The notes under the pieces were generated by a model. That model was not told the DNA's origin. It searched no databases and worked only from the letters and a program-made list of their open reading frames with translations. A program made the position numbers and the translations under genes. This document shows, piece by piece, positions 1 to 9,373 of a stretch of 64,000 nt of DNA (position 1 is its first letter; the number at the start of each line of letters is the position of its first letter). The stretch is from Siculibacillus sp. (lineage in GTDB: Bacteria > Pseudomonadota > Alphaproteobacteria > Rhizobiales > Ancalomicrobiaceae): contig JAOTSD010000011.1 of the NCBI GenBank assembly GCA_030247555.1, forward strand, positions 1 through 64,000. The letters are read 5' to 3'.

Positions 1-1
1 A

Positions 2-337
2 TCCGGTATGGGCGGAATGTCCGGCATGGGCGGAATGTCCGGCATGGGCGGAATGTCCGGCATGAGCGGCATGGGCGGAATGTCCGGCATGGGCGGAATG
101 TCCGGCATGAGCGGCATGGGCGGCATGGGCGGAATGTCCGGCATGAGCGGCATGTCCGGCATGGGTGGCATGGGCGGAATGTCCGGCATGGGCGGAATGT
201 CCGGCATGAGCGGCATGGGCGGAATGTCCGGCATGGGCGGAATGTCCGGCATGGGCGGAATGTCCGGTATGGGCGGCATGTCCGGCATGGGTGGCATGTC
301 CGGCATGAGCGGCATGCAGGGAATGGCCGGCATGAGC
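2..337 (+). repeat. In-frame 18-nt tandem repeat encoding GMGGMS-type units
   Basis: The unit is roughly ggcatgggcggaatgtcc. Variants replace ggcggaatg by agcggcatg, giving interspersed 9- and 18-nt registers. All variation keeps the reading frame, and much of it is synonymous. The array enters from the left edge, so its full length is unknown. It is a coding minisatellite that could vary in copy number by slippage. Confidence 0.9.
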
Positions 338-406
338 GGTCAGCAGGGCAAGGCCCCCGATCAGGCCGTGCCGACGAAGAAGAAAAAGAAGAAGTCGAAT
401 CGCTGA
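2..406 (+). CDS. Gly/Met-rich tandem-repeat protein (5' truncated by window edge)
   Basis: The reading frame is open from the first bases of the window, so the true start lies upstream. Almost the whole visible part is built of Gly-Met-Gly-Gly-Met-Ser and Gly-Met-Ser units, with methionine close to every third residue. It then changes to a short Gln/Ala/Pro linker and ends in a run of six lysines followed by Ser-Asn-Arg. I do not recognise a family. Such low-complexity Met/Gly tracts occur in some secreted or periplasmic proteobacterial proteins, and methionine-rich tracts can bind copper(I), but nothing visible here proves either. A signal peptide, if present, would be outside the window. 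The frame ends in a stop just before two strong hairpins. The call that it is coding rests on the intact frame through the whole repeat and the distinct C-terminal tail. Confidence 0.6.
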   Translation, partial: SGMGGMSGMGGMSGMGGMSGMSGMGGMSGMGGMSGMSGMGGMGGMSGMSGMSGMGGMGGMSGMGGMSGMSGMGGMSGMGGMSGMGGMSGMGGMSGMGGMSGMSGMQGMAGMSGQQGKAPDQAVPTKKKKKKSNR

Positions 407-586
407 TCCGAGGCGCGATCGCCCGAAGAACCGATGAACGTCAGCGAACCGGCCGCGCACCTCCTGCGCGGCCGGAGCCGTTTCCGGGAGCTTTCGTTTC
501 GTACGGCGATCAGAATCGCGCACCCTCGGCGCTCGGCCGCCATCCCCCACGACGTAGACCGACGGAACGGACATACCCCGAAAAGG

Positions 587-616
587 GAACGCCGCCGTTC
601 AGGGGCGGCGGCGTTC
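587..616. terminator. Hairpin, 10-bp perfect stem
   Basis: The arm GAACGCCGCC at 587-596 is the exact reverse complement of 607-616, with a 10-nt loop. There is no long T-tract on either side. It sits between convergent genes, so it is read as a bidirectional terminator candidate. Confidence 0.5.
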
Positions 617-646
617 GGGTATTGTCCAAGTGATCTCCGACGAACC

Positions 647-670
647 GACTTTCGTCCGAGAACGAAAGTC
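647..670. terminator. Hairpin, 9-bp perfect stem with 6-nt loop
   Basis: GACTTTCGT at 647-655 pairs perfectly with ACGAAAGTC at 662-670. The loop is ccgaga. It is the second of two hairpins between convergent genes and lies about 70 nt past the end of the minus-strand exonuclease/CBS gene. Confidence 0.55.
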
Positions 671-739
671 TCATAACACGGCCGCCGACGCGTCGTCGAG
701 ACGAAATTCAATCGGTTCGCAACATTTCGGGCGACGTGT

Positions 740-2842
740 TCACATCCGGCCTTCGTTCGCCAGATCGGTGGCGATCGAGACCTTCTTCAGGGCTTCGACC
801 AGCGCGCTGCGCGATTTCTTCGGGATGCCGTCGGGATTGACCCGCGTCGACAGCGGGATGCCCTGCTCGGTGTCGGAGAGCTGCTGGGCGAGCATCGCCC
901 CGAGGATCGCCTGATGGGCCGAGATCAGCGCCTCGATGTCCTCGGGCGAGCCGATGCCGAGTTCGCGGATCCCGCGCAGCCGGTCCGGAGTGGCGCGCCG
1001 CCGCACGCCGTGGCGGATGGAGAGCGAGCGCGCCGCGGTGAAGATCGGCATCAGGCCGTTCTTCTTGATGTCGATGCGCCCCTTCTCGTCGGTCTTGAGC
1101 CCGCCGAAGAGCGAGAACGGCGCGCGCCCTTCGCCGGCGTGGAGGGTGAGCAGCTTGATGAAGTCGGGCGCTCGGCCTCCGACCTCGTAGGCGTGGTTCC
1201 AGATGGTCTCGCCGAGAGCGGTGTCGCCGTGGACCGGGATTCCGTCGAAGAAGATGTCGACGTTGAGCAGGTCCTCCGGCTTCTGCCGGCGCACCCAACC
1301 GTCGATCTGGGCGAGCCAGGCGGGAAGCGACATGCGCCACGGCGCATTCTTCGCCATCACCCCGCCCTTGCAGAAGGGGATGCCCACTTCGTCGAGGATC
1401 GCCGTCATGTGCACGGCGAGCCCTTCGAACCAACGATCCTCCGGCCCGCCCGCCTCGCCGCGTTCGAAGACGATGGCGTTGTCCTGGTCGGCGGCGAGCA
1501 GGCTCTCGCCGCGCCCGCCCGACCCCAACACCATGACGCAATAGGGGACCGGCGGTGCGCCCTTGCCCTCCTCGGCCATGCGCACCTCCGCCAACTGCGC
1601 GGCTCGGCGGGTCATGATGCAGATCTCCGAACTGATCACCTCGGCGATGATGCGCGGCTCGACGTCCTCCTCGAGCAGCGAATCGGCCATCAGCGGCAGC
1701 TTCGCCCAAGCGCGCCCCAACGTCGCGACGTTGGCCGCATTGTCGATCTCGTCGCCGAGCGCGATCGCCGCGCTCGCCCGTTGCCGCAGGAGATTGCGCG
1801 GGGTCAGGGCGCCGATCACCTTGCCGTGGCCGTCGCGAACCCCGAGGTGACGCAGACCCAGCCGGTCCAGTCGACCGATGGCGCGATAGACGAAGGCGTT
1901 CTCCGACACCGTCTGCAACGGCGTCGTGGCGATGGCGCCGAGCCGCTCGTCGAGCGCCGCCGCCCCCTTCTCGTGCAGCCGCTTGAGCACGTCGCGCTCG
2001 GTGACGATGCCGAGCGAGCCGTTGTCGGCCTGGACGAAGACGGAGCTGATCTTCCGTTCGGCCAGAACCGTGATCGCCTGCGCCAGCGTGTCGTCGGCGG
2101 AGGCCATGATCGGCGGCGCGCTCATCACGTCGCGCACCCGGTGGCGATAGGGATAGCTGTCGATCTTGGCGAGCGTCGGCGTCTGCGCGTCGCCGCCCTG
2201 CGCCTCCATCACCATCAACCCGCCGGAACCGCGTGCCTCCATCTCGGTGATCTTGCGGCAGGCGGCACTCGCCTCGGCGAAGGTGCGGATGCCGCGCTGA
2301 CGCAGCAGCGGGATCAGCGCCGCGAAGACCCCGGCCGTCGCCATGGCGTCGCCGATGGCGGTGTGACGCCCGGGGTTGGTCACCGAAAGCCAGGCGCACA
2401 GGCCGTCGAGGTCGTAATGGGCGAGCGTCGGCGACACCACCCGGGCGAGCCAGCGCACGTCGAGGAAGCGCGGCGTCCGCCAAGGCAGGTCGGCCAGACC
2501 GTATTCCCGCTTCAGCATGGCGAGGTCGAAGCTGAGCGTGTGCCCGATCAGCACAGATCGCCCGAGATAGGCGGCGAAGCGCGGCTCCAACTGGGCGAAA
2601 CGCGGCGCCCCGACCACGTCGGCATCGGAGATCCCGTGCACGCGGGTCGTTTCCGGCGGAATCGGAATGCCGGGGTCGACCAGCGAATCGAAGTGATCAC
2701 CGACGTCGATCTCGGTGCCGTGGACGCGTACCGCTCCCACTTGCACGATCCGTGCCGACTTCGCGTCGAGGCCGGTGGTCTCGGTGTCGAGCACCACGGC
2801 GTCGAGTGCGGTGAGTGGCGTCGAATAGGCGTTGGAGATCAT
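740..2842 (-). CDS. 3'-5' exonuclease / CBS pair / DUF294 nucleotidyltransferase-like fusion
   Basis: A 700-aa, three-part protein. Residues about 12-185 are a DEDDh exonuclease domain with D19 and E21 in the DTETTG motif, D106, H160 and D165 all present. Residues about 237-355 hold two CBS motifs, which normally bind adenine nucleotides. Residues about 360-700 are the DUF294 part, with a nucleotidyltransferase-like GSGGRGE motif (440-446) and D452/D454 from a DQD motif. The start chosen is the ATG at 2842, preceded by a GAGGT ribosome site. An upstream in-frame ATG at 2980 would add an unconserved arginine-rich stretch. Proteins of this type, whole or split, are common next to DUF4212/acetate-type symporters, exactly as here, where it is divergent from them. 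A role in controlling transporter activity or acetate metabolism is inferred from that context. The substrate of the exonuclease domain is unknown. Confidence 0.88.
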   Translation of the reverse strand: MISNAYSTPLTALDAVVLDTETTGLDAKSARIVQVGAVRVHGTEIDVGDHFDSLVDPGIPIPPETTRVHGISDADVVGAPRFAQLEPRFAAYLGRSVLIGHTLSFDLAMLKREYGLADLPWRTPRFLDVRWLARVVSPTLAHYDLDGLCAWLSVTNPGRHTAIGDAMATAGVFAALIPLLRQRGIRTFAEASAACRKITEMEARGSGGLMVMEAQGGDAQTPTLAKIDSYPYRHRVRDVMSAPPIMASADDTLAQAITVLAERKISSVFVQADNGSLGIVTERDVLKRLHEKGAAALDERLGAIATTPLQTVSENAFVYRAIGRLDRLGLRHLGVRDGHGKVIGALTPRNLLRQRASAAIALGDEIDNAANVATLGRAWAKLPLMADSLLEEDVEPRIIAEVISSEICIMTRRAAQLAEVRMAEEGKGAPPVPYCVMVLGSGGRGESLLAADQDNAIVFERGEAGGPEDRWFEGLAVHMTAILDEVGIPFCKGGVMAKNAPWRMSLPAWLAQIDGWVRRQKPEDLLNVDIFFDGIPVHGDTALGETIWNHAYEVGGRAPDFIKLLTLHAGEGRAPFSLFGGLKTDEKGRIDIKKNGLMPIFTAARSLSIRHGVRRRATPDRLRGIRELGIGSPEDIEALISAHQAILGAMLAQQLSDTEQGIPLSTRVNPDGIPKKSRSALVEALKKVSIATDLANEGRM

Positions 2843-3233
2843 GCGGCGACCTCGATTGTGTTGAGAGAGCGAGACGAGCGACAGATGTGAAACGATCGAA
2901 TTTCCGGGCGACCCCTTCCGAATTTCGCCAATGCCTTGCCTTCGGTCAATCTTTCGCCGTGAAATTCGGGAGATCACCACCGGTGACGCTCGAACTTGCA
3001 GAGATGAAAAAGCGTTGATTCACATGTGCATACCGCATGGCAAAATTTATATTGCAGCGCACAGCACGAATATGTTCGCTCTCCATGCGGCTAAAGTATG
3101 ATTGGCCTTTGGTTTACCCTCTGTCTAGCGTGGCGCAGGGGAGGTGTCGGGCCGGTCCGTCTTCGGACACGTCCGGTATGGCGCGTTCCCCGCCTGATCT
3201 GGCCAGAACAATGACTACAGGCGAGGAAACGAA
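2843..3233. promoter_or_regulatory. Divergent promoter region of the symporter operon
   Basis: A 391-nt gene-free stretch between the divergent exonuclease/CBS gene and the DUF4212 gene. The part from about 2990 to 3125 is clearly AT-richer than its surroundings. It contains the palindrome CACATGTG (3021-3028) and -10/-35-like sequences near 3098-3125 (TTGGCC, then CTAGCG after 17 nt). No specific regulator can be assigned from sequence alone. Confidence 0.45.
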
Positions 3234-3488
3234 ATGTCTCAAGGTGCCGATCGCTACTGGCAGAGAACCAGTGGCCTCATGTGGACGATGATGGCGTTGT
3301 GGCTGGTGTTCAGCTTCGTCATCCACTTCTTCGTGAATTCCCTCAATTCCATCGTCATCGCGGGCTTCCCGCTCGGCTTCTACATGGCCGCGCAGGGCTC
3401 TCTCGTCGTCTTCGTCGTGATGCTGTTCTTCTTCGCCAAGAGGCAGGACACCATCGACCGCGAAGAAGGCGTGGCCGAAGAAGACTGA
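3234..3488 (+). CDS. DUF4212 protein, small subunit of sodium:solute symporter
   Basis: 84 aa with two membrane segments (about residues 15-35 and 45-68) and a charged C-terminal end (KRQDTIDREEG). Length, topology and position directly before a large sodium:solute symporter match the DUF4212 family, which is almost always found as the partner of the symporter that follows. It probably stabilises or regulates the permease in the inner membrane. The ATG at 3234 follows a purine-rich GAGGAAACGAA ribosome site. The downstream gene begins only 14 nt after its stop, so the two are translated from one message. Confidence 0.88.
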   Translation: MSQGADRYWQRTSGLMWTMMALWLVFSFVIHFFVNSLNSIVIAGFPLGFYMAAQGSLVVFVVMLFFFAKRQDTIDREEGVAEED

Positions 3489-3502
3489 GGGGAGGCGAAA
3501 CA

Positions 3503-5506
3503 ATGGCGGAAGCTAAGTCCGGCGGAGATTTCATCTCCAATCTCGGAAAGATCTATACCTACTACACGGGCGGATTCTTCGGATTCGTGGTGTTCCTGGG
3601 CATCCTGGAACAGCTCGGCGTCCCCAACAAGTTCATCGGCTACGGCTTCGTCTTCCTGACGATCGCGGTCTACGCGCTGATCGGCGTGTTGTCGCGGACC
3701 TCGGAAGTCGGTGAATATTACGTCGCGGGCCGCAAGGTGCCCGCCTTCTACAACGGCATGGCGACGGGTGCGGACTGGATGTCCGGCGCCTCCTTCGTCG
3801 GCATGGCCGGCACGCTCTTCCTGCTCGGCTACGACGGCCTCGCCTTCGTCCTCGGCTGGACCGGCGGCTACGTGCTGGTGGCGATCCTGATCGCGCCGTT
3901 CCTGCGCAAGTTCGGCGCCTTCACGGTCCCCGACTTCTTCGCCGAGCGCTACGGCGGCAACATGGCCCGCACCCTGGCGGTGATCGTGCTGATCTCCTGC
4001 TCCTTCACCTACGTGGTGGCGCAGATCTACGCGACCGGCCTGATCGCCTCGCGCTTCCTCGACATGGACTTCACCGTCGCCGTCTATGCCGGTCTCTTCG
4101 GCATCCTGCTGTGCTCGATGCTCGGCGGCATGAAGGCGGTGACATGGACCCAGGTGGCGCAGTACATCGTGCTGATCGTCGCCTACCTGCTGCCGGTGGT
4201 GATCCTGTCGGCCAAGAAGTTCGGCATCCCGGTGCCGCAGCTGACCTATGGTCAGGCGATCGCCGAGATCACGGCGCTCGAATCCTCGATGATCCAGAAG
4301 GGTCTCGCCGCGGCGGCGACGCTGAAGCCGCACATCAAGCCCTTCACCACCTACGACCCGCTCAACTACTTCGCGCTGATCCTCTGCCTGATGATCGGCA
4401 CGGCGTCGTTGCCGCACATCCTGATGCGCTACTTCACCACCCCGTCGGTGCGTGACGCGCGCTCGTCGGTGGCCTGGTCGCTGTTCTTCATCTTCCTTCT
4501 CTACTTCACCGCTCCGGCCTACGCGGCCTTCTCCAAGCTGGAAGTCTACAGCCTGATCAACAAGGGCACGGCGCTCGCCGACCTGCCCCAGTGGATCTAC
4601 ACCTACGGCAAGATCGGCCTCGTCAAGATCTGCGGCGCCGACGCGGTCACCACCCAGGGCGTCATCGACGCCTGCGGCAAGATCGCCAACCAAGGCGGCA
4701 TGCTCCGCCTGCAGGACCTGTCGATCAACACGGACGTGATCGTGCTCTCCACCCCGGAGATCGCCGGCATGCCCTACGTGATCGCCGGTCTCGTCGCCGC
4801 CGGTGGTCTCGCCGCCGCGCTGTCGACCGCCGACGGCCTGCTGCTGGCCATCGCCAACGCCCTGTCGCACGACGTCTACTACAAGATGATCAACCCGAAC
4901 GCGCCGACGAAGACCCGTCTGATCGCGTCTCGTGTCGTCCTCTTGTTCGTCGCCGTCATCGCCGCCTACGTCGCCTCGACCAAGCCGGCCGACATCCTGT
5001 CGATGGTCGCTTGGGCCTTCTCGCTGGCCGCGGCCGGCATCTTCCCCGCCCTCACCCTGGGCGTGTGGTGGAAGCGGGCCAACACCACCGGCGCGCTCCT
5101 CGGCATGGTGCTCGGCTGGGGCGTCTGCGTCTACTATCTGGTCGGAACCCGCTACTACGCGGTCTCCTTCAACGACATGTGGGCGGGAATCTCCGGTGCG
5201 GCTCCGGCGGCGCAGGCGAAGTTCGTCGAGCTCAAGGCCGCTTGGGCGGCCGCGGCCGACGGCGCCGCCAAGACCGCGGCTTGGGTCGCGCTCGACAAGC
5301 AGGCGCAGGCGGTCGCCGGTTGGTTCGGTGTGAAGAACATCTCCGCCGCGCTCTTCGGCATGCCCTTCGGCTTCCTCGGCGTCATCGTCGGCTCGCTGCT
5401 GACCAAGGCGCCGTCGAAGGAAGTCCAAGACATGGTCGACGCCACCCGCCGTCCGGCCGGTGCGCTGATCATGCGCGACAAGGACGCGATTCTTCCGTCG
5501 CACTGA
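3503..5506 (+). CDS. Cation acetate-type sodium:solute symporter
   Basis: 667 aa, an inner-membrane permease of the sodium:solute symporter family (ActP-like, the subfamily that pairs with DUF4212). The sequence has about 12-14 hydrophobic segments. Early landmarks are the SEVGEYYVAGRKVPAFYNG and MATGADWMSGASF stretches typical of this family, where the sodium site lies. Two polar inserts (about residues 250-280 and 560-610) are as expected of the long subfamily. The ATG at 3503 is preceded by GGGGAGG. The partner DUF4212 gene is immediately upstream, and the divergent CBS/DUF294 gene is a usual neighbour. Acetate or another short carboxylate is the likely substrate by family, but the exact substrate cannot be read from sequence. 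A clear terminator follows. Confidence 0.9.
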   Translation: MAEAKSGGDFISNLGKIYTYYTGGFFGFVVFLGILEQLGVPNKFIGYGFVFLTIAVYALIGVLSRTSEVGEYYVAGRKVPAFYNGMATGADWMSGASFVGMAGTLFLLGYDGLAFVLGWTGGYVLVAILIAPFLRKFGAFTVPDFFAERYGGNMARTLAVIVLISCSFTYVVAQIYATGLIASRFLDMDFTVAVYAGLFGILLCSMLGGMKAVTWTQVAQYIVLIVAYLLPVVILSAKKFGIPVPQLTYGQAIAEITALESSMIQKGLAAAATLKPHIKPFTTYDPLNYFALILCLMIGTASLPHILMRYFTTPSVRDARSSVAWSLFFIFLLYFTAPAYAAFSKLEVYSLINKGTALADLPQWIYTYGKIGLVKICGADAVTTQGVIDACGKIANQGGMLRLQDLSINTDVIVLSTPEIAGMPYVIAGLVAAGGLAAALSTADGLLLAIANALSHDVYYKMINPNAPTKTRLIASRVVLLFVAVIAAYVASTKPADILSMVAWAFSLAAAGIFPALTLGVWWKRANTTGALLGMVLGWGVCVYYLVGTRYYAVSFNDMWAGISGAAPAAQAKFVELKAAWAAAADGAAKTAAWVALDKQAQAVAGWFGVKNISAALFGMPFGFLGVIVGSLLTKAPSKEVQDMVDATRRPAGALIMRDKDAILPSH

Positions 5507-5524
5507 TAGCGATCCAAACGAAAT

Positions 5525-5555
5525 CGAAAGGGCGGGTCTCGCACCCGCCCTTTCG
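5525..5555 (+). terminator. Intrinsic-type terminator after the symporter
   Basis: The stem runs from CGAAAGGGCGGGT (5525-5537) to ACCCGCCCTTTCG (5543-5555), 13 bp with a 5-nt loop (ctcgc). It lies 19 nt after the symporter stop. The A/T-rich ends of the stem give a short T run on the plus strand. Confidence 0.75.
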
Positions 5556-5663
5556 CGTCTCGGTGACGGCCCGACCCCGGGTCCGAACCGATCGGAACCG
5601 CATGGGGGCGGGCTCCGCTGCGCCGTCTCGGCCGCGGGACGGTCTTTCTTCTTCGCGCCGCCC

Positions 5664-6020
5664 ATGCCATTCGTGGCCCACCCGCAAACAGTCGAGAGCG
5701 TTCATCCCGTGTCGGCCTCGGACAGCCTCTTCACCCACTGGTACTTCCACCTGCCGAATTTCCTTCTGGCGGCGGCGATCTACACCCTGATCGGGCGCTA
5801 CCTCCTGTCGCTGGTCTTCGCCGCCGACAGCGACAAGGTCGTCATGCGGGTGTTCCGCAACATCACCGACCCGATCCTGAATCTGGTGGCGCTGGTGACG
5901 CCGAAGATCGTGCCGCGCGGCCTGCTCATGGTCTTCGGCGTGATCTGGCTCCTGGCGCTGCGCATGGCGCTGTTCCTCGCCGTGGCCCTCGCCGGGCTGG
6001 CGCCCGACATCGGAGGCTGA
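5664..6020 (+). CDS. YggT-like small integral membrane protein
   Basis: 118 aa with two hydrophobic segments (about residues 32-52 and 86-112) separated by a linker containing FRNITDPILNLVALVTPKIVP. The pattern of membrane segment, basic/Asp-Pro linker, then second membrane segment resembles YggT-family proteins, which are inner-membrane proteins of unclear role, sometimes linked to ion stress or cell-division sites. The assignment is from pattern only. It is followed 4 nt later by a second small membrane protein with a GTG start, so the two look co-transcribed and possibly act together. The ATG at 5664 has no strong ribosome site. A start at a later in-frame codon is possible. Confidence 0.65.
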   Translation: MPFVAHPQTVESVHPVSASDSLFTHWYFHLPNFLLAAAIYTLIGRYLLSLVFAADSDKVVMRVFRNITDPILNLVALVTPKIVPRGLLMVFGVIWLLALRMALFLAVALAGLAPDIGG

Positions 6021-6024
6021 CCCC

Positions 6025-6375
6025 GTGCACAACGAACAACAACGCCAGGACATGATGCAGCGCGACGTGCTGCTGATGGTCGTCGCCGGCCTGTCGCTGA
6101 TCAACGGCATGCACTTCTCGGCTTGGTTCGACCCGTTCTTCTTCCTGTTCAAGCCCTTCGCGGCGGGCTTCTTCATCTCGAGCCCGATCCTGCTGCTCTA
6201 CATCACCTCGCTGCTCCTCTCGACGTTGACGCTGCTGATCGGCGGCGTGCCGGCGGCGATCTACGAGCGGGCGCGCGGGCTCGAGACCTCGACCCCGGTG
6301 TCGATCGGTGTCTGGGCGGCGGGCGTGGCGGTCGTCGCCTCGCCGACCCTGCTCGGCCTCGCCGGCCTCGTCTGA
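6025..6375 (+). CDS. Small membrane protein of unknown function
   Basis: 116 aa with three hydrophobic segments (about 18-32, 42-74 and 93-115) and a polar, Gln-rich N-terminus. I do not recognise a characterised family. It starts with GTG at 6025, only 4 nt after the stop of the YggT-like gene, with GGAGG at the end of that gene as ribosome site. This supports translational coupling. A hydrophobic Phe-rich stretch (around 36-46) and short loops suggest a compact inner-membrane protein. A role together with its upstream neighbour is an inference from the spacing alone. Confidence 0.7.
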   Translation: MHNEQQRQDMMQRDVLLMVVAGLSLINGMHFSAWFDPFFFLFKPFAAGFFISSPILLLYITSLLLSTLTLLIGGVPAAIYERARGLETSTPVSIGVWAAGVAVVASPTLLGLAGLV

Positions 6376-6560
6376 CACGGAAGGCCGGGGGCGGCGACGC
6401 GCCCGACTTTCGCGCACCCGCGCGTTTCCCCCGCATCGGGACCACCGGAATGGCGCACCGGGCGCGGGCGATGGAACACGCGCCGCCGTTCGGTCGGTCA
6501 TTTCGAAGCGGCCCGTGTCGAAGCGGCCCGCGTCGAAGTCGTTCTCATCGAATTGAAGAA

Positions 6561-6635
<75 letters not shown>

Positions 6636-6872
6636 ATGCTCGACCCGCGTGGGGGCGGGCGGCGGGCGAGGCGGCGGGCCGGATCGGCCGACCGGACGAA
6701 CCGGGGTGCCTCGCGCGGAGCGCTATGTGCCACAGTCGATCCGGGAGCGCAAGCCTCGCCGGGCGACGAATTCACCGCGGCTTCGGCGGAGCGCCGGCCG
6801 CACCCGCCATCGCAGCCGCGCCGATGGCCGCGCCCGGTTCCGGCGCCGGGCTGGTTCTGGCATGATCGGTCC

Positions 6873-7079
6873 ATGTCCGACCGTCCCGAATCGTCCCCTC
6901 CCCCACCCGTGAAGTCGGCGAAGGAAGAGCGCGCCGAGCGCCTCGCCGCCGAGTTGCGCGCCAATCTTCGCCGCCGCAAGGATCAGGTCCGCGGCCGCGA
7001 CGCCGCCGAAGCGGCGGTGACGCCGGAGAATCCGGCGGACGAAGGCCCCGCCCGCCACGTTTCGGCCACGCCGACCTGA
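6873..7079 (+). CDS. Small charged hypothetical protein upstream of murA
   Basis: 68 aa, no hydrophobic segment. It has a Pro-rich N-terminus, then a strongly basic helical stretch (KEERAERLAAELRANLRRRKDQ) and an Ala/Glu-rich tail. Small proteins of this composition, with the AERLAAELRANLRRRKAQ type of stretch, are often found just upstream of murA in Hyphomicrobiales, and I use that to support the call. There is no known function. The ATG at 6873 was chosen because the protein-like composition begins there. The same frame runs far upstream without a plausible ribosome site or sensible sequence and crosses the tRNA-Thr gene. Confidence 0.6.
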   Translation: MSDRPESSPPPPVKSAKEERAERLAAELRANLRRRKDQVRGRDAAEAAVTPENPADEGPARHVSATPT

Positions 7080-7251
7080 TTTCGAGGCGACGCGGAGGCC
7101 GATCCGCTCCGCCCTTGCCGCGCCCCTCGCGACCGTTTAAGGGAGCGCGACACTCGGTGAGCGGCGTCGGGACGGCTTCGTCCCCTCGGCTTCCCGCTCC
7201 GTCGGCCCGGGTCCTCCGGCCGACGTCCATCACGGCGAAGAGGCGCATCCC

Positions 7252-8556
<1,305 letters not shown>

Positions 8557-8715
8557 GGCGCGAGATTTCCGACACTCCGGACGGCGCTCGTCGGTGCCCC
8601 GAGCACGGGCCGTATCGGCTCGCACGAATCCCGTCGGGAGTTTTCCGGTTGTGGCGCGGGGATCGACTTCCTATCTGGGAAGAAGCGATCCGCCGAACCG
8701 ACGCCAGAGAGCGCC

Positions 8716-9153
8716 ATGACCGATCTGAGACTGCTCGCCCTCGACTCCGAGGACCTCGAAGTCCTGTCCGCCCACCTCCAGGATGCCATCCTCAAGGTCG
8801 GCGACATCCATTGGCGCGCCGATGAGAAACGCGTCGTGCTCGCCGTCAACCGCTTCGTCTGGGAGAGCGCCGGCGAGAAGAGCCGCCGCCTCTTCGAGCG
8901 CCGCCGCGCCGCCCTGCGTTTCGACCGGGTCGTCCGGGTGCGGGCGACCGGCATCCCGCGCGATCGGCCCGACACCGTGCTCGAACTCCTCGCCCTGCGC
9001 TTCACCGAGACCGAGGCCCCTTCCGGGGTCGTCGAAGCGATCTTCGCCGGCGGCGGCGTGCTCCGGATCGAGGTCGAATGCCTCGAGGCCGGCCTCGCCG
9101 ACCTCGGCGCCGCCTGGGCGACCGGAAGCTGCCCCGAGCACGGCGTGGCGTGA
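8716..9153 (+). CDS. DUF2948 family protein
   Basis: 145 aa, soluble, no signal peptide. Conserved-looking features are the start MTDLRLLALDSEDLEVLSAHLQDA, an AVNRFVWE stretch near residue 47 and a C-terminal IEVECLEAGLADLG segment, as in the alphaproteobacterial DUF2948 family. No biochemical function is known for this family. It is placed between murA and hisD, the standard position in Rhizobiales. The ATG at 8716 follows a GAGAG ribosome site. Confidence 0.85.
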   Translation: MTDLRLLALDSEDLEVLSAHLQDAILKVGDIHWRADEKRVVLAVNRFVWESAGEKSRRLFERRRAALRFDRVVRVRATGIPRDRPDTVLELLALRFTETEAPSGVVEAIFAGGGVLRIEVECLEAGLADLGAAWATGSCPEHGVA

Positions 9154-9373
9154 GCGGCTTCGACGACCGTCGCGAAGAGCCGAAGGCGATCGCACCGGTC
9201 CGGCCCACGGGCGACCTCGACCATGCCCGACGCCGGGGTGCGGTTCACTTCGCTCTTCGCATCCGACGTCGATCGCCCCTCCCGCCGTCCCGACATTGCC
9301 CCGCCGGCCTCGATCGGCTACCTCTCTCCCCCGAGTTTCCGCGCGTCCCGCGCCGAGTTTTCCGAGGACAGCC

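Larger units (their letters stand above)
407..739. other. Convergent intergenic region (333 nt), no gene seen
   Basis: This lies between the ends of the Met/Gly-rich gene (plus strand) and the exonuclease/CBS gene (minus strand). Short open frames here overlap on both strands and show no protein-like composition. Its content is two strong hairpins (587-616 and 647-670), which would serve as terminators for the two convergent genes. Confidence 0.6.

Noticed and set aside
2..337. Short regular repeats at the left edge as a CRISPR or non-coding satellite
   Set aside because: The units are direct, without spacers, and in frame throughout, ending in a distinct protein tail.
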